Shown here piece after piece: positions 39,573 to 51,027 of a stretch of DNA of 64,000 nt (positions within the stretch are counted from its first letter, which is position 1; each line of letters opens with the position of its first letter). The notes under the pieces were generated by a model, which saw nothing but the letters and a program-made list of their open reading frames with translations, had not been told where the DNA came from and made no database searches. Location of the stretch: assembly GCF_028453695.1 (NCBI RefSeq), contig NC_135777.1, positions 10,591,714 through 10,655,713 of the forward strand, in the 5' to 3' direction. The DNA comes from Augochlora pura (Eukaryota > Arthropoda > Insecta > Hymenoptera > Halictidae). A program made the position numbers and the translations under genes.

Positions 39573-42177
39573 CTTCGTCTTCTCGGATTAACGTCCACGT
39601 ACTTCCATGCCCATCGAAAAACGATGATCTGCTGAATTACTACTATGTACCACTACGTAGACACTGTATAGGTAAGAAATTCTCTCGCGCCCTCTATCTA
39701 AAGTCACAGTCGACTGTCGGTAATTTGGTTAACAGTTCGAACGTTTTGTTACTACCCCAATGGGCGCTGCACAGACCTTAGACGAAGCTTCATTTTTTCT
39801 CGAAAAGAGGCACTACCATCGTCCGCATGTACAGAACGCGTGATCGCTGAGAAACATTAATTTTTGCATAAATGCTGCAAAAAAAGATAAACAAAGAGAA
39901 TAAAGTCATTCAGGAATATCTGCTGTATTAAAATCTTCAGAACAAAGTAAATCACGACACCAGGCCCTGAATTGTGTATACAATGCAGATAGAAACATTA
40001 AGATTGTAAGAATTATAGTAATCCAAAGAATTTTCAACATCGTTAATAATTTTGTATTATTTTTTAACCCGTATTATTCTGTTTGCGTATTCAAATACTG
40101 TATCGTCACATATTTTTTATAGACTAATAGGTCGAAAAAGTTAATGAAAAATGTCCTTTTGCATCTTTTACCACTTTCATGTTACTAATGAATTTTTCAA
40201 CTGGTATCGAATAAATAATAATAACAATTCAAATAATAATAATAAAATATAGGTGAATAGAAGGAAACGAGAATAATAAATGGAATAAACGTTTCCAACG
40301 ACGTAATATAATTTATTCGTAATCATATAAAAAAAGACCATTTAAATTTGTAAATGGCTTGGTAGACAGAAAATTTGCAACAATAATTTCGCGCCTCCGC
40401 CAAATTCGCTCCAAATTGCCGGCGTTCTTACCCTTATTACTTGCCTGTACGATTGATCAACCAGGTGACTAGCATTTGTTTCTCGGCAGGGAGGAAAAGC
40501 TGAAGTGCGTTCTCGACAACCGGATTTCGACGGTTCGACCATAGTACGATTCAACGATTCGACAATTCAACGAGCCATCGAAGACTTTGGAGGAAGCGTG
40601 TCGCATAGCCAGGCTACAAATTCCATTTCTCCTTTTTTACTATTCATTTTTGTTCCTCTTTTCCCCCGTGCTTCGTGCCTTCGGAATGTCTCGATTACAA
40701 CAGTTAATCGACTAAAATAATAAAAATCGCAATAATCGTGATTCGTGATCACATGGAATAATAAAAAGTAGATGTTCGTTCGATCGAAAACTAAATCTGT
40801 ACATACACGCATTGAGTATAAAAAGTTGCGAACGAATTCACCTGAGCCGCGGTGTCGCGCCACCGTGAGACGGAAGGAAGGCGTTTCCCGCGCGTTATGA
40901 CGTTATGGTGTTACATGACGTTATGACGTTACGTTATATGCACGTACACGCGAAGCAATGCATACGCTGCCGTACGTATCATCTAAAATTGGCTGAAGAC
41001 GTTGCGATCACAGTTTCCAACGAAACGCGGTAATAAATCACAAGGGACGACTCGGAGAAACGATATCACGAAAACTTTATAATCGGTAATCGGCTATCTA
41101 GCGTTTACTAATCGTCGCTATCGCTATCATTCTCTAATACTTCCGTTACTACGGCCTCTAACATCTAACACAAATAAATATCATGTGCGTATTACTATTT
41201 GCTGTTTCCGAAAGAGCTATTAACGTATAAATCGCGTGAGAACGTCACGCGAGAATAATTGGGGAACGTGGAAGTCTAACGAGATAACAGTCGGCAATTC
41301 TATCAGTCTATTCTTGCGATCATAGTATCGCCGCGATCGTACACCTTTGAGTCTTTCTCGCGCGAGACGCGAGATGCGATATGCGAGATCGATCGCTCTT
41401 TCATCTTTGTCGGCTGTCTCATAGAATTTCTCTAGAAGAAATTCAAGGGAAAATATCCTAACGAGGTTCTCTAACTTTTAGCTAATGCGTAGTCTCCGCT
41501 TCTCAGCGTCGATTCAACTAAACGGTCCTACCGTGCTATCGTGCTAAGATTAAGTTTATCTTTGGTATACTAACGGGAAATGATCGTTCCGCCGGCAGAA
41601 CCGACTACAACGATTCGCCTTTAGTCCGCTGCTCGAGCTTCTCCGTTCCGGAAGTACGGATTTCGCGTAGAAATAGGAACATTGCGAATTGCGAGTAGAT
41701 GCGCGTCAAAACGTCCGACGTGCGCGCACCTTTGCCCTGCGTGAAAAATATTTGCGGTTCGTGGTTCTTGATTCGCTGGTTGCCGGGCCGCTTGCCTAAA
41801 TTCGACGCACGGGGACCGGGAACCGCGGATCTTACATACACGCTCAACAGTTTCTGCGCGTCAAACGCAACACGCGAGAGAACAATGCCCAGAAAATATG
41901 CAACGTTCTTAATTTTGATTCTCTTACTGTGTAGACGCGGACAGAAAAATATACTATCGTATATCGATTGCGTTCTAAGGGATTTGTTGAGAAATCGCTT
42001 CGCTCGAGAATCGTCCCGGCGTTCGGCGTTTCGAATTTTGGATACTTTGGTAGAAACGGCACGAGCGAAATGCAGCGAGTGGAAAAGGAGCGGCGCGGTT
42101 CGCGGAGGCGTTTGAACAGCGGCCGCAGTTTCCCTCGTGACACGCGACAAGGCCAAGGATAACTCCTAGCGCTCGGT
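39573..42177. other. NOMO upstream region and 3' flank of the next gene
   Basis: 2.6 kb between two same-strand genes. Near 40893-40940 there is a cluster of TGACGTTA words. From about 41000 the CpG content rises and the last few hundred bases are probably the 3' UTR of the gene ending at 42178. No exon recognised. Confidence 0.45.
40893..40940. promoter_or_regulatory. Cluster of TGACGTTA (CRE/ATF-like) words
   Basis: Three TGACGTTA copies plus a TTACGTTA within 48 bp, about 1.3 kb upstream of the NOMO start codon. TGACGT is the core of CREB/ATF-type sites. It may instead be a small imperfect tandem repeat. Confidence 0.3.
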
Positions 42178-45100
42178 TTACGGCATCTGGTCGGACATCA
42201 CCGGCTCCAAGCAAGTCTGTTTCAGAGTCGCCGATTGGTCCTCCAAGCTTCGCTTCAAGCCCTCTATCGTGTGCATCAGCATCTGCCTACGGAGCTGCGA
42301 CATCTGCTGCTGGAGAATCTGCGAATCCTGAGCATCCACTGCGACTAATCGTTCCCGGCGTAGCTGGGCGACTTTTTCCTTCAACGATCTTCTGGAGTCG
42401 TCTGCGATATAAACACATTGATTTTGATACGGGATCCGTTATGCAAAATCCTTGTCAGAGCGACTATCTACAGTAAATTCTCTCCTAAATTGTCCTTCAA
42501 TTTGTAAACAAAATCGAATAATTTGTGAAAAATAGTCAACGGCTATAATCGTTTCTTATCCTCCCAAATTGTTTATTTTTGTTTACAAGCTGAAGAACAA
42601 TTGGGAAGAATATAATGTACATTTAACAAAGAAAATGTAAATAGAACGATTACGTAATCGGTGTTTCGCAGAGCTGAACGTTTCTCGAATAAAATTATAT
42701 TCAAATAACATTTCAAATAAAATTTTATTTGAAGAATATGTTCGAGACGTTATTTGAATACAATTTTATTCGAACAATTTATTCGAACAAAATATATCCA
42801 ACATTGGACTTGCGTTCGTGCTTATGTGTTTATACCGGGTTGCATAGGGGGTTTATAGATAGCTCTGCTTTTTACTTTCTTACATTTTTTAGTTTTTACT
42901 CACCGGTGTCATCGGTCGCGGTGTCTCCATCCGAATTTCTAAGAGCTACGTGTTCTCCCAAGGTTTTCTGTATCCGACCGTACGTGGTGCTGCCCGCGTA
43001 CACTTTCCTCTTGACTGGCTCGCTTTGCGGACAATAGAAAGAACCTTCTTTTGTGGGGCCCATGTCGACCGACCTGACGGAACAAATAAAACACGCGTGT
43101 TTACAGGAGCAGAGCTACCTATATAATACGATTAATTAGATATGAACAAAATACTAACCTAAATGTCATCAGGGTCGGCCTCCTTCGAACATCGTACCTG
43201 TCCTCGGAGTCCGAGGAGCTCGATAGAATGAACTCCTCTTTGGCCGGCAACCTTGTCGAATGAACGTCCGTTCCGTCCGTTCCATCCCTTCGCGGTAACA
43301 CTGCGCGAGGCCGATTCTGCGGACGAACCTCAGGCTGGAAAGACGTCGATGGAGGCGGTTCCAAGTCCGACGAGACTCGCCAAAAACCGTTGCAGGCGAG
43401 AGTTGGGCTTCGCGTCAGCTCGTTGCGCTCCGGCTGCGAGTGCCGTTGCGCTTCCGCTTCCGTTTCTGCGTCCGTTTCCGATTCCGGTCGGCGATCCGGT
43501 TCCGCGTCCGACTCGCGTCGACTAGACCGAAACGTAGCTTTGCCGGGTGAGTGTGACGGCGGCGTTCTTCTCGCTGCGATCGGAGAATCACCGATGAAGT
43601 ACTTGTTCGGCGACGGGGCATCTTGTCTGTAACGAAGTTCGTTGGTTGTCGAGACCAGAGAGCCGGCCATCGGACCATTTCGCTCGACGAATCGGCGAAT
43701 AGGGGAACAAGGCTGCGTGAACTGTCTCTTGGGGCTGGTGTGCTCGAGATCCCGAATGCTGCCGCTCTGCAGTTCGGGCTGGGAGTTCCTGCTCTTGGAG
43801 AGGGCCAGTTCGATGTTCAGTTCGGTATTCTTGATCAGCTCGACGCGCTTGTTGGCCAGGCCGTTGTGGAACTTCCTTGAGGGCGACGGGACGACCGGCA
43901 GTCCGCCGTTCTGGCTCTTCTGCATGGTCACTAGGATGTTCTCCGCTTCAAGAATAAGCTCGCGATACTTTTTGTCCGCCTCCTTGTCCGCCTCAATCAG
44001 AGCGATCTCGGAGGCGAACGCGGTCATGTAGGCGCTGCCCGCCGAACCGATCCTTCGGCCGACGACGTTCCCGTTCACGTAGCTCACCTTTGAACAAAGA
44101 GGGAAAACGTCGGAAAGAGAAAAATTTCTGGCTCGATAACAGTTGACAAATTTTCATCTAATACCGAATTATATCAAAGATAGAGGGACCAATCTAATAG
44201 ACTGGAACTAGAATGTTTAGTATTCACTTTTTTATTAGTAAATAATGTTATATTACATATACATATTATACATCTATATTGTTCAGGGTGTTCCAAAAAT
44301 GTCGAAAAATCCACAAATGATGAATACATGAAATTATTTTAAGTAACTTTAAAAAAATTTTATCCGATGCATCGTTAGCGAGTTATTAGCGAAAAGCATT
44401 CACCAATGAGAGGCGAATATCGCTAACGCGGGGCGGCTGAGCTAGTAAGCGAAACTGGGCTTGGCCGCCTCATGCTAGAGAAGCTTCTTATTAGTTACTG
44501 TTTTTCGTTAATATCTCATTAACAATGCCACAAAGAAAATTTTTGTAAAAGAAAAAGTTACTTCAAATGACATCAAGAACCTCCCATTTCCGGGCCGTCA
44601 GACATTTTTGGGACACCCTGTATGTATGCATGTATATTATCTTGGCATTCCTTTTTATCATATAATACTGTTAAAAAATATTATTTTATTTACAGTGCTA
44701 TCTTTTACACGATTTCGTTTTCTATCAATCAATTTCCTGGCCTTTGAAAAAACTCACTTGCTTGGAACGGAAGTTGCCATTACACATAAATATTTTCCGA
44801 TAAATGATAATTCATGAAGTATCAAATAAGTAACGATATTGTCGGAAAGTATCGAACGAACTCCGATTTAATACAGTATTGGTTTGGTATCATTTAAAGA
44901 AGTTTCGGTATCGGCAGGCGATACTAAAATACAATTTTACGCTTCATACAATAATTTTTCAAAACATATTTTTCAAGATGTTTTTTATAAACAAATTGGC
45001 ATTTTTGTTATTCCTAATGTAATAACAATTTATTTTACTTATTTGCCGAAAATGAAGTAATGAAGTGAACGGGCAAACTAGTCTTGGTCAAAATTGACCC

Positions 45101-48100
45101 AGTCGTCGTCTTGCGATGGTTAAATACTTTGGTATCGTATTGACTCAATATCGTCAATAACATCAATATTAGTTTTATCACTATTTCCGGCAGAATGGAA
45201 GCAAGATCAAAGTTATCTATCGAGTGCAAGAGCAAGGAACGAACAAACGAGCGAACAAGGCTAGAGAAGTAAGAGCCGCGAAAGCGCGCGCTTACCGAAT
45301 TCGAACGCCTCTTGACGACATCCAGGTCGACGCCGATACCGACGCCAGTACCGATTCCGGTGTTGACGTCGACGCTGCTAGGATGAACGAAAGACCTCTC
45401 CGTGGCGTTTAGCCTGACCGGCGACAGGTTCTTATTGAGGTCGTGCTTCTTGCGACGCAGACATATAGGGGTGCCGCCGACGCTCCTGCTGCCCTGCTGA
45501 TTGAAGCCCGAGTTCTTCAGCAGCATCCTCTCGAGTAGAGCGCGATTCAGATTCGCCGTTTCGTCGTCGCATCTGTCCGTCGTGGCCGATTTCCGCCGTT
45601 GGGAGGTCCGCTTCTTGCGCTTTTCGCTCTGCTGTTTCTCTTCGGTCTTCTTTCCGTGGCGAACGCTCGCAGACGTCCTCTTCGCCGAAACGTTCTTCGC
45701 GCTGGCCATTCTGCGAACAGACAGGCACCGTCCGTCGGAATTTTTCGTTAAAGCACGCCGTTTCTACATCGGCTTCGAACGTAATTTTGCGGCACGGTAA
45801 ATCTCTCAAATTGTCCCTCACCTTGTTAACAAAACGCAACAATTCTGGAGGAGGGAACACGATTGTTAGATCCTCGAGGCTCGTTTTTATAGTTACCGAT
45901 TATCAACAATTATTAGGTCGAGTCATAAATAACTCTCCTTCTTTATCAGATATAGTTTTTGTTTTCTTCTTATTTATATTTATTTTTTTTTTCATTTTAT
46001 TTATTTTGAACTCTTATCTACAAGGTGTTCCAAAAGTTAAAAAATCCAAAATTCCAAAAATCAGATAATGATGGATGGATTCCAGAGGTTATTTGATATA
46101 ATTTTTTCTTCAGCGCAACTGAAATAGGCAGCTTTGTTCACGAGTTATTACCGTTGAACAATGAGAGGCAAAAGCTCGGCCGGTTCGCTCTAACTGATCT
46201 CGCTTCTTATTCGTCAGTCTTTTTCGTTAATAACTCATAAATATAGCCTCGGTTTATATTTATGCCAAGGTATAAGTTACTTTAAATGATCCGAGCAACC
46301 CCTCATTCTCCAATTGTTATAAACATTTAGGTATTTTAATAGAAGCAAAATCTTGTTTGTCCCAGTTATTCGTAGCTGTTAGATACGAACAATAGCTTCT
46401 ACCTAGTTGCAAGTTATTTAAGATTCGACCTAATATATACCTTGATCCGAGAATCATATCACCTCCTCCGAAATCGTCCATTTGTTCACAAGCTGATGGA
46501 CAATTTGTGAGAATTTATTGTATTACCTCTGAAGGACGGCGTTCGGGTCCTCCTTGGTCCTTCGTTTCGTCAACGATTCCCGCAGCTTGTCGCTTCGCCT
46601 GGCCAGCTCGTTGGTGAACGCGAAATAGGTGCAGTGGCCCGTGTTCGGGAACCGACCAGAACAGTCGAGGTTGTCGAGGTCGAGGAACGAGCCATTGTCG
46701 ATGTAATCGAACTCGGTGTTGTCCAGCGGCTCGTTGTCCTCGGCACCGATGCGAGCGGCGTCGACGTCGGACAGCGAGTCTATGCAGTCCTCGCAATCGG
46801 TCGGGTCGCTGTCGGACAGAATATCGGTCTCCTTTTCGTACACGTAGCTCTCGTCGAACTTGCCCATCATCTCGTTCAAGGTGATATCGTCCTCGGAAGA
46901 CCTGGCGCTTCGCGTCACCGACGATGTCGACGAGCCGTTGCAGTTACGATTTCCGTGACCGTGGCCATGACCGTGAGCGTGGCCGTGTCCCTTTCCGATC
47001 GTATTCACGATTTCGTTCTCGAGCCCGTTGCCGTTGCAGTCGCTGCATCCGCTGTTGCTGCGGCAATTCCCGTTGCTGCTGCCGCCGCCGCTGCTACTTG
47101 TGCTGCTTCGGCTGCTGCTGCTACTGCTGTTGCTACGCCGTTGCATCGACAAAGCCATTTTCGACCGAATCTCCAGGCCTGATGCGATTCTCCAGTTTTG
47201 GTTTATGCTACACGAGGAAACTGGATTAGGATAGATGTCCCAGTTTCCGTGCTCCCCCCGGTATAAAAACGTGTACAGAAACGGAGAAGTTTTATACATA
47301 AGCTGACGCCTCTCTCTCTCTCTGAATCTTCCACATTGATACGTGAACGTGATAAAAGAGACATAGTTCGTCAGTTTTATATACGAAACTGTTCTTTTTC
47401 TATACATTGTTAATTCGAGGGCACGGGAGTTGAGACAGTCACGGAAACTGGGACAGTTACCCTAGCTTTGGAGCAAAGAAGCCAAAGAAAAACAGAATCG
47501 AGCGCGAAACGGTCGCTCGTGTGTTTCCCTTGGACAAGAACGATCACCGGTGTATTTAGTGTACAAGCGAAGCAACGTCTTACACGAGATCCGGAGGAAC
47601 ACGGGATAAAGCAAATGTAAAGGAATGATCCAGAGGAGCGGTACTAACGGGCTTCTTCCGGCGCTGAGGCTCTCCTGTTTCAACTCCCGTTTGGCTCGAG
47701 CCTCGCGCGCGCAGTTCACGTTCACGTCGCTCGCGCTCCCGGAGGATTCGGTGAGCTTGAGGGCCGAGCCGCTGCTCGCGTCGTCCAGATTCAGCCGGGA
47801 CTTGAAGCCGGCGTTGCTGGAGCCGGACGAGTTGGCCGAGAGCCAAGGGTTCGTGCGGATGCGGGAGCGTTCCCGGGGCGACTGGACCGAAGGCGAGACC
47901 ACCAGCGGCGGCGGGATCGAGGACGGCACAGCCAAGTTGCTTTTCGTCGAGTCGCCGGAGAACGACTCGGTACGCCGGTGATACCTGTCTCGTTGCGACT
48001 GCTCCTCCCTAGACTCTTCGCTAATCTGTTCGTTCGAGAAGTCGTGTTTTCTCTATTGTAAATAGTGCGTATGCTTCTATAAATAGCTTCAGGCATTCGT

Positions 48101-50234
48101 CACCCTCTTTGCATCAGAATTTAACCCTCAACGGACGAGAGGCGACTCTCAGCAACCACTGTGTTTCGCGCGGCAGGATGAGTGGCGAGTGAGTACCGAC
48201 ACGCGGTGTTTACGTTAAGATAATTTGTATGGAAATTATATAATTTTATATAGTTGCATATAATCGTGTATAAATTATATTTGTATTACATACAAATTAA
48301 AATAATTTATATACAAGACAGTCGGCACATCTGGGAAAATCGCCTCGTCTTGCTACCTCACTTGGTCGGAAAAGTCGTCGTCCGCTATGGGTTAACCGTG
48401 GAGACCCGTGCGACCATTCAAACAAGTGATGATATCTGACAACTTTTGGCTAACCTTGATGGAACTTAACGTATTCTCTAACATTTCAAAATACGAAACG
48501 TTTGTTTTCGTTACATTTCATCGACTTTTAATGAGATACTACATGTCATGTCTTATGGACCTCGTACAGTTTAGCATTTTTACCCTTCTGATATAGCGAA
48601 AAACGAAACGACGTTTTCTTCGTCATAGTATGAATTAACGTATCTCTATCATGACTTATGTTATAAGAAAATTGTCAAATATCACCATTCGTTGGAACGT
48701 GTCAGGTGAATCTCCACCCTTAAGGCGTATTATTTAATATCGCAACGTAATTGGAGTTGCGGTTACCTCATTAAATCTAAACTTTTTTCGCAATTTTATA
48801 ACTAATGGGCAACTTCCCGCATGTATCCGGTAAATATTCAATATTCTGGAGGACCGCGGTCGGAGCGGAAAGGAGAAGCGAGATCGGAGAGCGCGATCGC
48901 GATACGTGCCTTGCTCGAAGCGTTGTTGGTCCCTCGGTCATCCCGCGGTCGGTTCTCGTTCCTGGTCATGCTCGCGAGACAAGCCGCTGCTTCGAGGATT
49001 CCATGTCTGGCGAGAAGTGCAGACCCGGGACCAGGAGCAGGGCTAGTTCCTTTGGCGAGAACGGAGCCGGCGCCAACGCTGGGGCCGGAACCCAAACCCG
49101 AACCCGAACCTAGCGTCCCTCCGGTCGGAAGTTCCCCCGCTCCCGCGCCGGCGCCCGAGCCCGAGGATTTCTTCGGTCTGCCGTTGTTCCCGGTGCTCTG
49201 AAAGTAGTGCGTACCGGTCCTGATGTTGATGTAATATTCCGGCGGGAAGCTGGTTCCGGGCGAAGTGCCGTCCGTCGAGTATCCGGTGCTGTAGGCGCTC
49301 TCTGGGGAGGAGAGATTCACGCTGCCGGTGCCGGCGGACGTGCCGGAAGAGGCCGAAGCGGTCGCGTAGCTTCCGCCTCCGTGCAATCGAATCCCGTCCA
49401 CGGCTTTCTCCGGTGACTCCGCCGGATGTACCTGCAATTTTCAGTAATGCTCATCTTTGCGGTGGCGTCGACGACACGATTTTCGAGTCAACCTCTCCGG
49501 GATAGGGCTAAAGGTCATCAAGAAGAAGAGCATCGTCATCGTCGTAGTCGTCGTCGTCGTCGTCGTCGTCGTCGAGATCGAGTCGGTACCGTCTAATTGG
49601 ATGCAAGGGAAACGAACGTGCCGCTCGAGCGAAGAACGAGACGAGGAGAACTCGTCTTCTCATTCTCCCTTCTCGGTCGCGACGAGACGAGACGACCGAA
49701 AGAATGTAGGTACAGTAGTATAGGTGGACGGGTACCCGAGAATTTTGGTTAACATCGGGCCGGTTATTAACTTCGGATTCGGGCCAGGATCCGAAGAGTA
49801 CCCAAAAAATTCGGCCATCCTAATTTGAAATCGAACCCCGAAAATTTTCGAGTATGCGGAATTATAAAAGAAGCGAATTTGGGAGTATGTATTATACTAT
49901 AAATTGTAACATATTTAATGTGCACTTATGGCAAACGGCACATAATCTCACTTCAGAATTTCGTGAGCCTGAAAATTTTTGGGACCCGATATCGCTTCGA
50001 ATACCTGAAAGTTTCGGGGGTACCTGAGGTTCAGAATCCTCGTAGTAGATATTAAACGGATGCCGATCGAGCTTACCTGATGCAAGCAGGGAGATCTGTT
50101 GGCACTTCGATTTCTCGGGGTGTTGCAGTTCGAGTCGAATCCCTTCTCCCCCTTTTTCCGGTCCTTTTTCTTCTTCGATCGCACGATATGCGCCTCCATC
50201 CACGTGCGCAGTTTCGTCCCGAACATGTTGCACA
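42178..50234 (-). CDS. Large low-complexity protein, unidentified; 3' exons only
   Basis: Exons in order: A 50077-50234, B 49431 down to an unresolved donor above 48841, C 47649-47984, D 46527-47207, E 45296-45710, F 43159-44087, G 42904-43073, H 42178-42401. Phases agree from C to H. The 5' exons lie beyond my recognition or the window. Seen: basic exon A (RSKKKKDRKKGEKG); exon B with SPESAYSTGYSTDGTSPG then YYINIRTGTHYF; exon C RRTESFSGDSTKSN; exon D with serine runs, a (HG)n run and an acidic block around EKETDILSDSDPTDCED; basic exon E; long charged exon F; and a C-terminal coiled coil in exon H (LKEKVAQLRRERL...LQQQMSQLRRQML). The mix of short conserved-looking blocks and disorder suggests a cytoplasmic scaffold. 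A Nance-Horan/GUK-holder-like protein is one candidate, held with low confidence. Introns carry several mobile elements. Confidence 0.6.
42474..42614. mobile_element. Short foldback MITE of the TAAATTCTC family
   Basis: Left arm starts TAAATTCTCTCCTAAATTGT and the right arm is its imperfect reverse complement. It lies in the intron between exons G and H of the unidentified gene. Same terminal sequence as the element at 45798-46517. Confidence 0.65.
44284..44620. mobile_element. CAGGGTGT foldback MITE, copy 1
   Basis: 337 bp, starts CAGGGTGTTCCAAAAATGTC and ends in the reverse complement with one mismatch (GACATTTTTGGGACACCCTG). The interior is also an imperfect palindrome (ACCAATGAGAGG in one arm, CTTCTTATTAGT in the other). 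It lies in the exon E/F intron of the unidentified gene. No coding capacity. Confidence 0.8.
45798..46517. mobile_element. 720-bp TAAATTCTC element with nested MITE
   Basis: Left end TAAATCTCTCAAATTGTCC and right end its reverse complement (GGACAATTTGTGAGAATTTA), about 37 bp of terminal inverted repeat. It fills most of the exon D/E intron (45711-46526) and ends 3 bp short of the exon D splice donor. A CAGGGTGT-type MITE is nested inside it. No transposase frame. Confidence 0.65.
46021..46340. mobile_element. CAGGGTGT foldback MITE, copy 2 (diverged, nested)
   Basis: Begins CAAGGTGTTCCAAAAGTTAA and shares the internal ACCGTTGAACAATGAGAGGC block, the second-arm TCGTTAATAACTCATAA block and the AAGTTACTTTAAATGATC block with copy 1. 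The right end is degraded, so the end coordinate is approximate. Confidence 0.6.
48121..48395. mobile_element. TTAA-flanked MITE (piggyBac-like)
   Basis: Starts TTAACCCTCAACGGACGA and ends TCGTCCGCTATGGGTTAA, inverted termini beginning at TTAA, the target of piggyBac elements. The interior is AT-rich with no frame. The assignment to piggyBac rests only on the TTAA/CCCT ends. Confidence 0.5.
49530..49574. repeat. (CGT)n microsatellite
   Basis: Near-perfect CGT trinucleotide array in the exon A/B intron of the unidentified gene. Confidence 0.85.
49720..50045. repeat. GGTACCCGAAA-type dispersed repeat, copy 2
   Basis: CGGGTACCCGAGAATTTTGG at the left, AT-rich centre, and TTTCGGGGGTACCTGAGG at the right: the same layout as 26443-26882. 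It lies in the intron just downstream of exon A. Confidence 0.6.
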
Positions 50235-50983
50235 CTGTTCAAATCGATGAAACGGCGACGCGCGAAAAATTCGGAGCAGGATTATCGGAGATTCGCCAAT
50301 TAGCGTTGGCACACACGAGCCTCGCGGATTCGAAGCTCGCGAGCTCGTCGCATCTACGTGGTCCTCGGTTCTCCACCGGTTAACGTCGCGAACCGTTGCG
50401 GCGCCTCTCCGTTTCGCGGCGTTCGTCGCCGACGCAAGCCATCGCAGGATCTGAAACAGGCGAGGACGGAACTCGTTAGCACGTAGCGACGGTAGTCGCG
50501 GCAGATCTCGTCCCGTGGATCTCGTCGCAAATCTCTAGACTGCTGCCGCCGCGGGTTGGCACCTCTATTTCCGGAGACTGAAACACCCGAGGGACTTCCG
50601 TCGGTGAAATCAACGCGGCCTCGCTCCGGACCGCACCGTCCCTTTCAGCCACCGTTATAATTTCCGGCTTCTCTTAAATCCACGGCAGTCGTTCGGTGAC
50701 TCGAGGCGTCCCTCGCTTCGAAACTATTTGAATTTCGGCTGGTCGCGATGCGGACCGATATACTATGCGCAGTGGTATACGACGCGGTGCGACGCGACAC
50801 GGACCTGGGGCGGAAAGGAAAAGAAAACGTTCAAGACGCTTTCAGAGCTTTCATATTTTATGGAAGGTGAAAAGGCCGCGACGTTTTCGCGCTCTCAACG
50901 TTCCGACCCTCGTTTCTGCGCCAGGTTTCTGTCGGCTCTCCCCTCGACCCAGATCTCGTCGGGAGGACCGCCGCCGGCGGCCG

Positions 50984-51027
50984 GTGACCGGCGACAGGCG
51001 ACCGGCGACCGGCGACCGGCGACCGGT
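50984..51027. repeat. Period-7 tandem repeat (GACCGGC)n
   Basis: About six copies of a GACCGGC heptamer, one with an A substitution. Confidence 0.85.

Noticed and set aside
45711..45860. Possible extra exon upstream of exon E (frame reading LLRFVNKVRDNLRDLPCRK)
   Set aside because: Its phase does not fit exon D, it overlaps the terminal repeat of the 45798-46517 element, and the acceptor at 45711 already joins D to E in frame.
46924..47234. Plus-strand cysteine/leucine-rich frames opposite exon D
   Set aside because: They are antisense shadows of the serine-codon runs in exon D.
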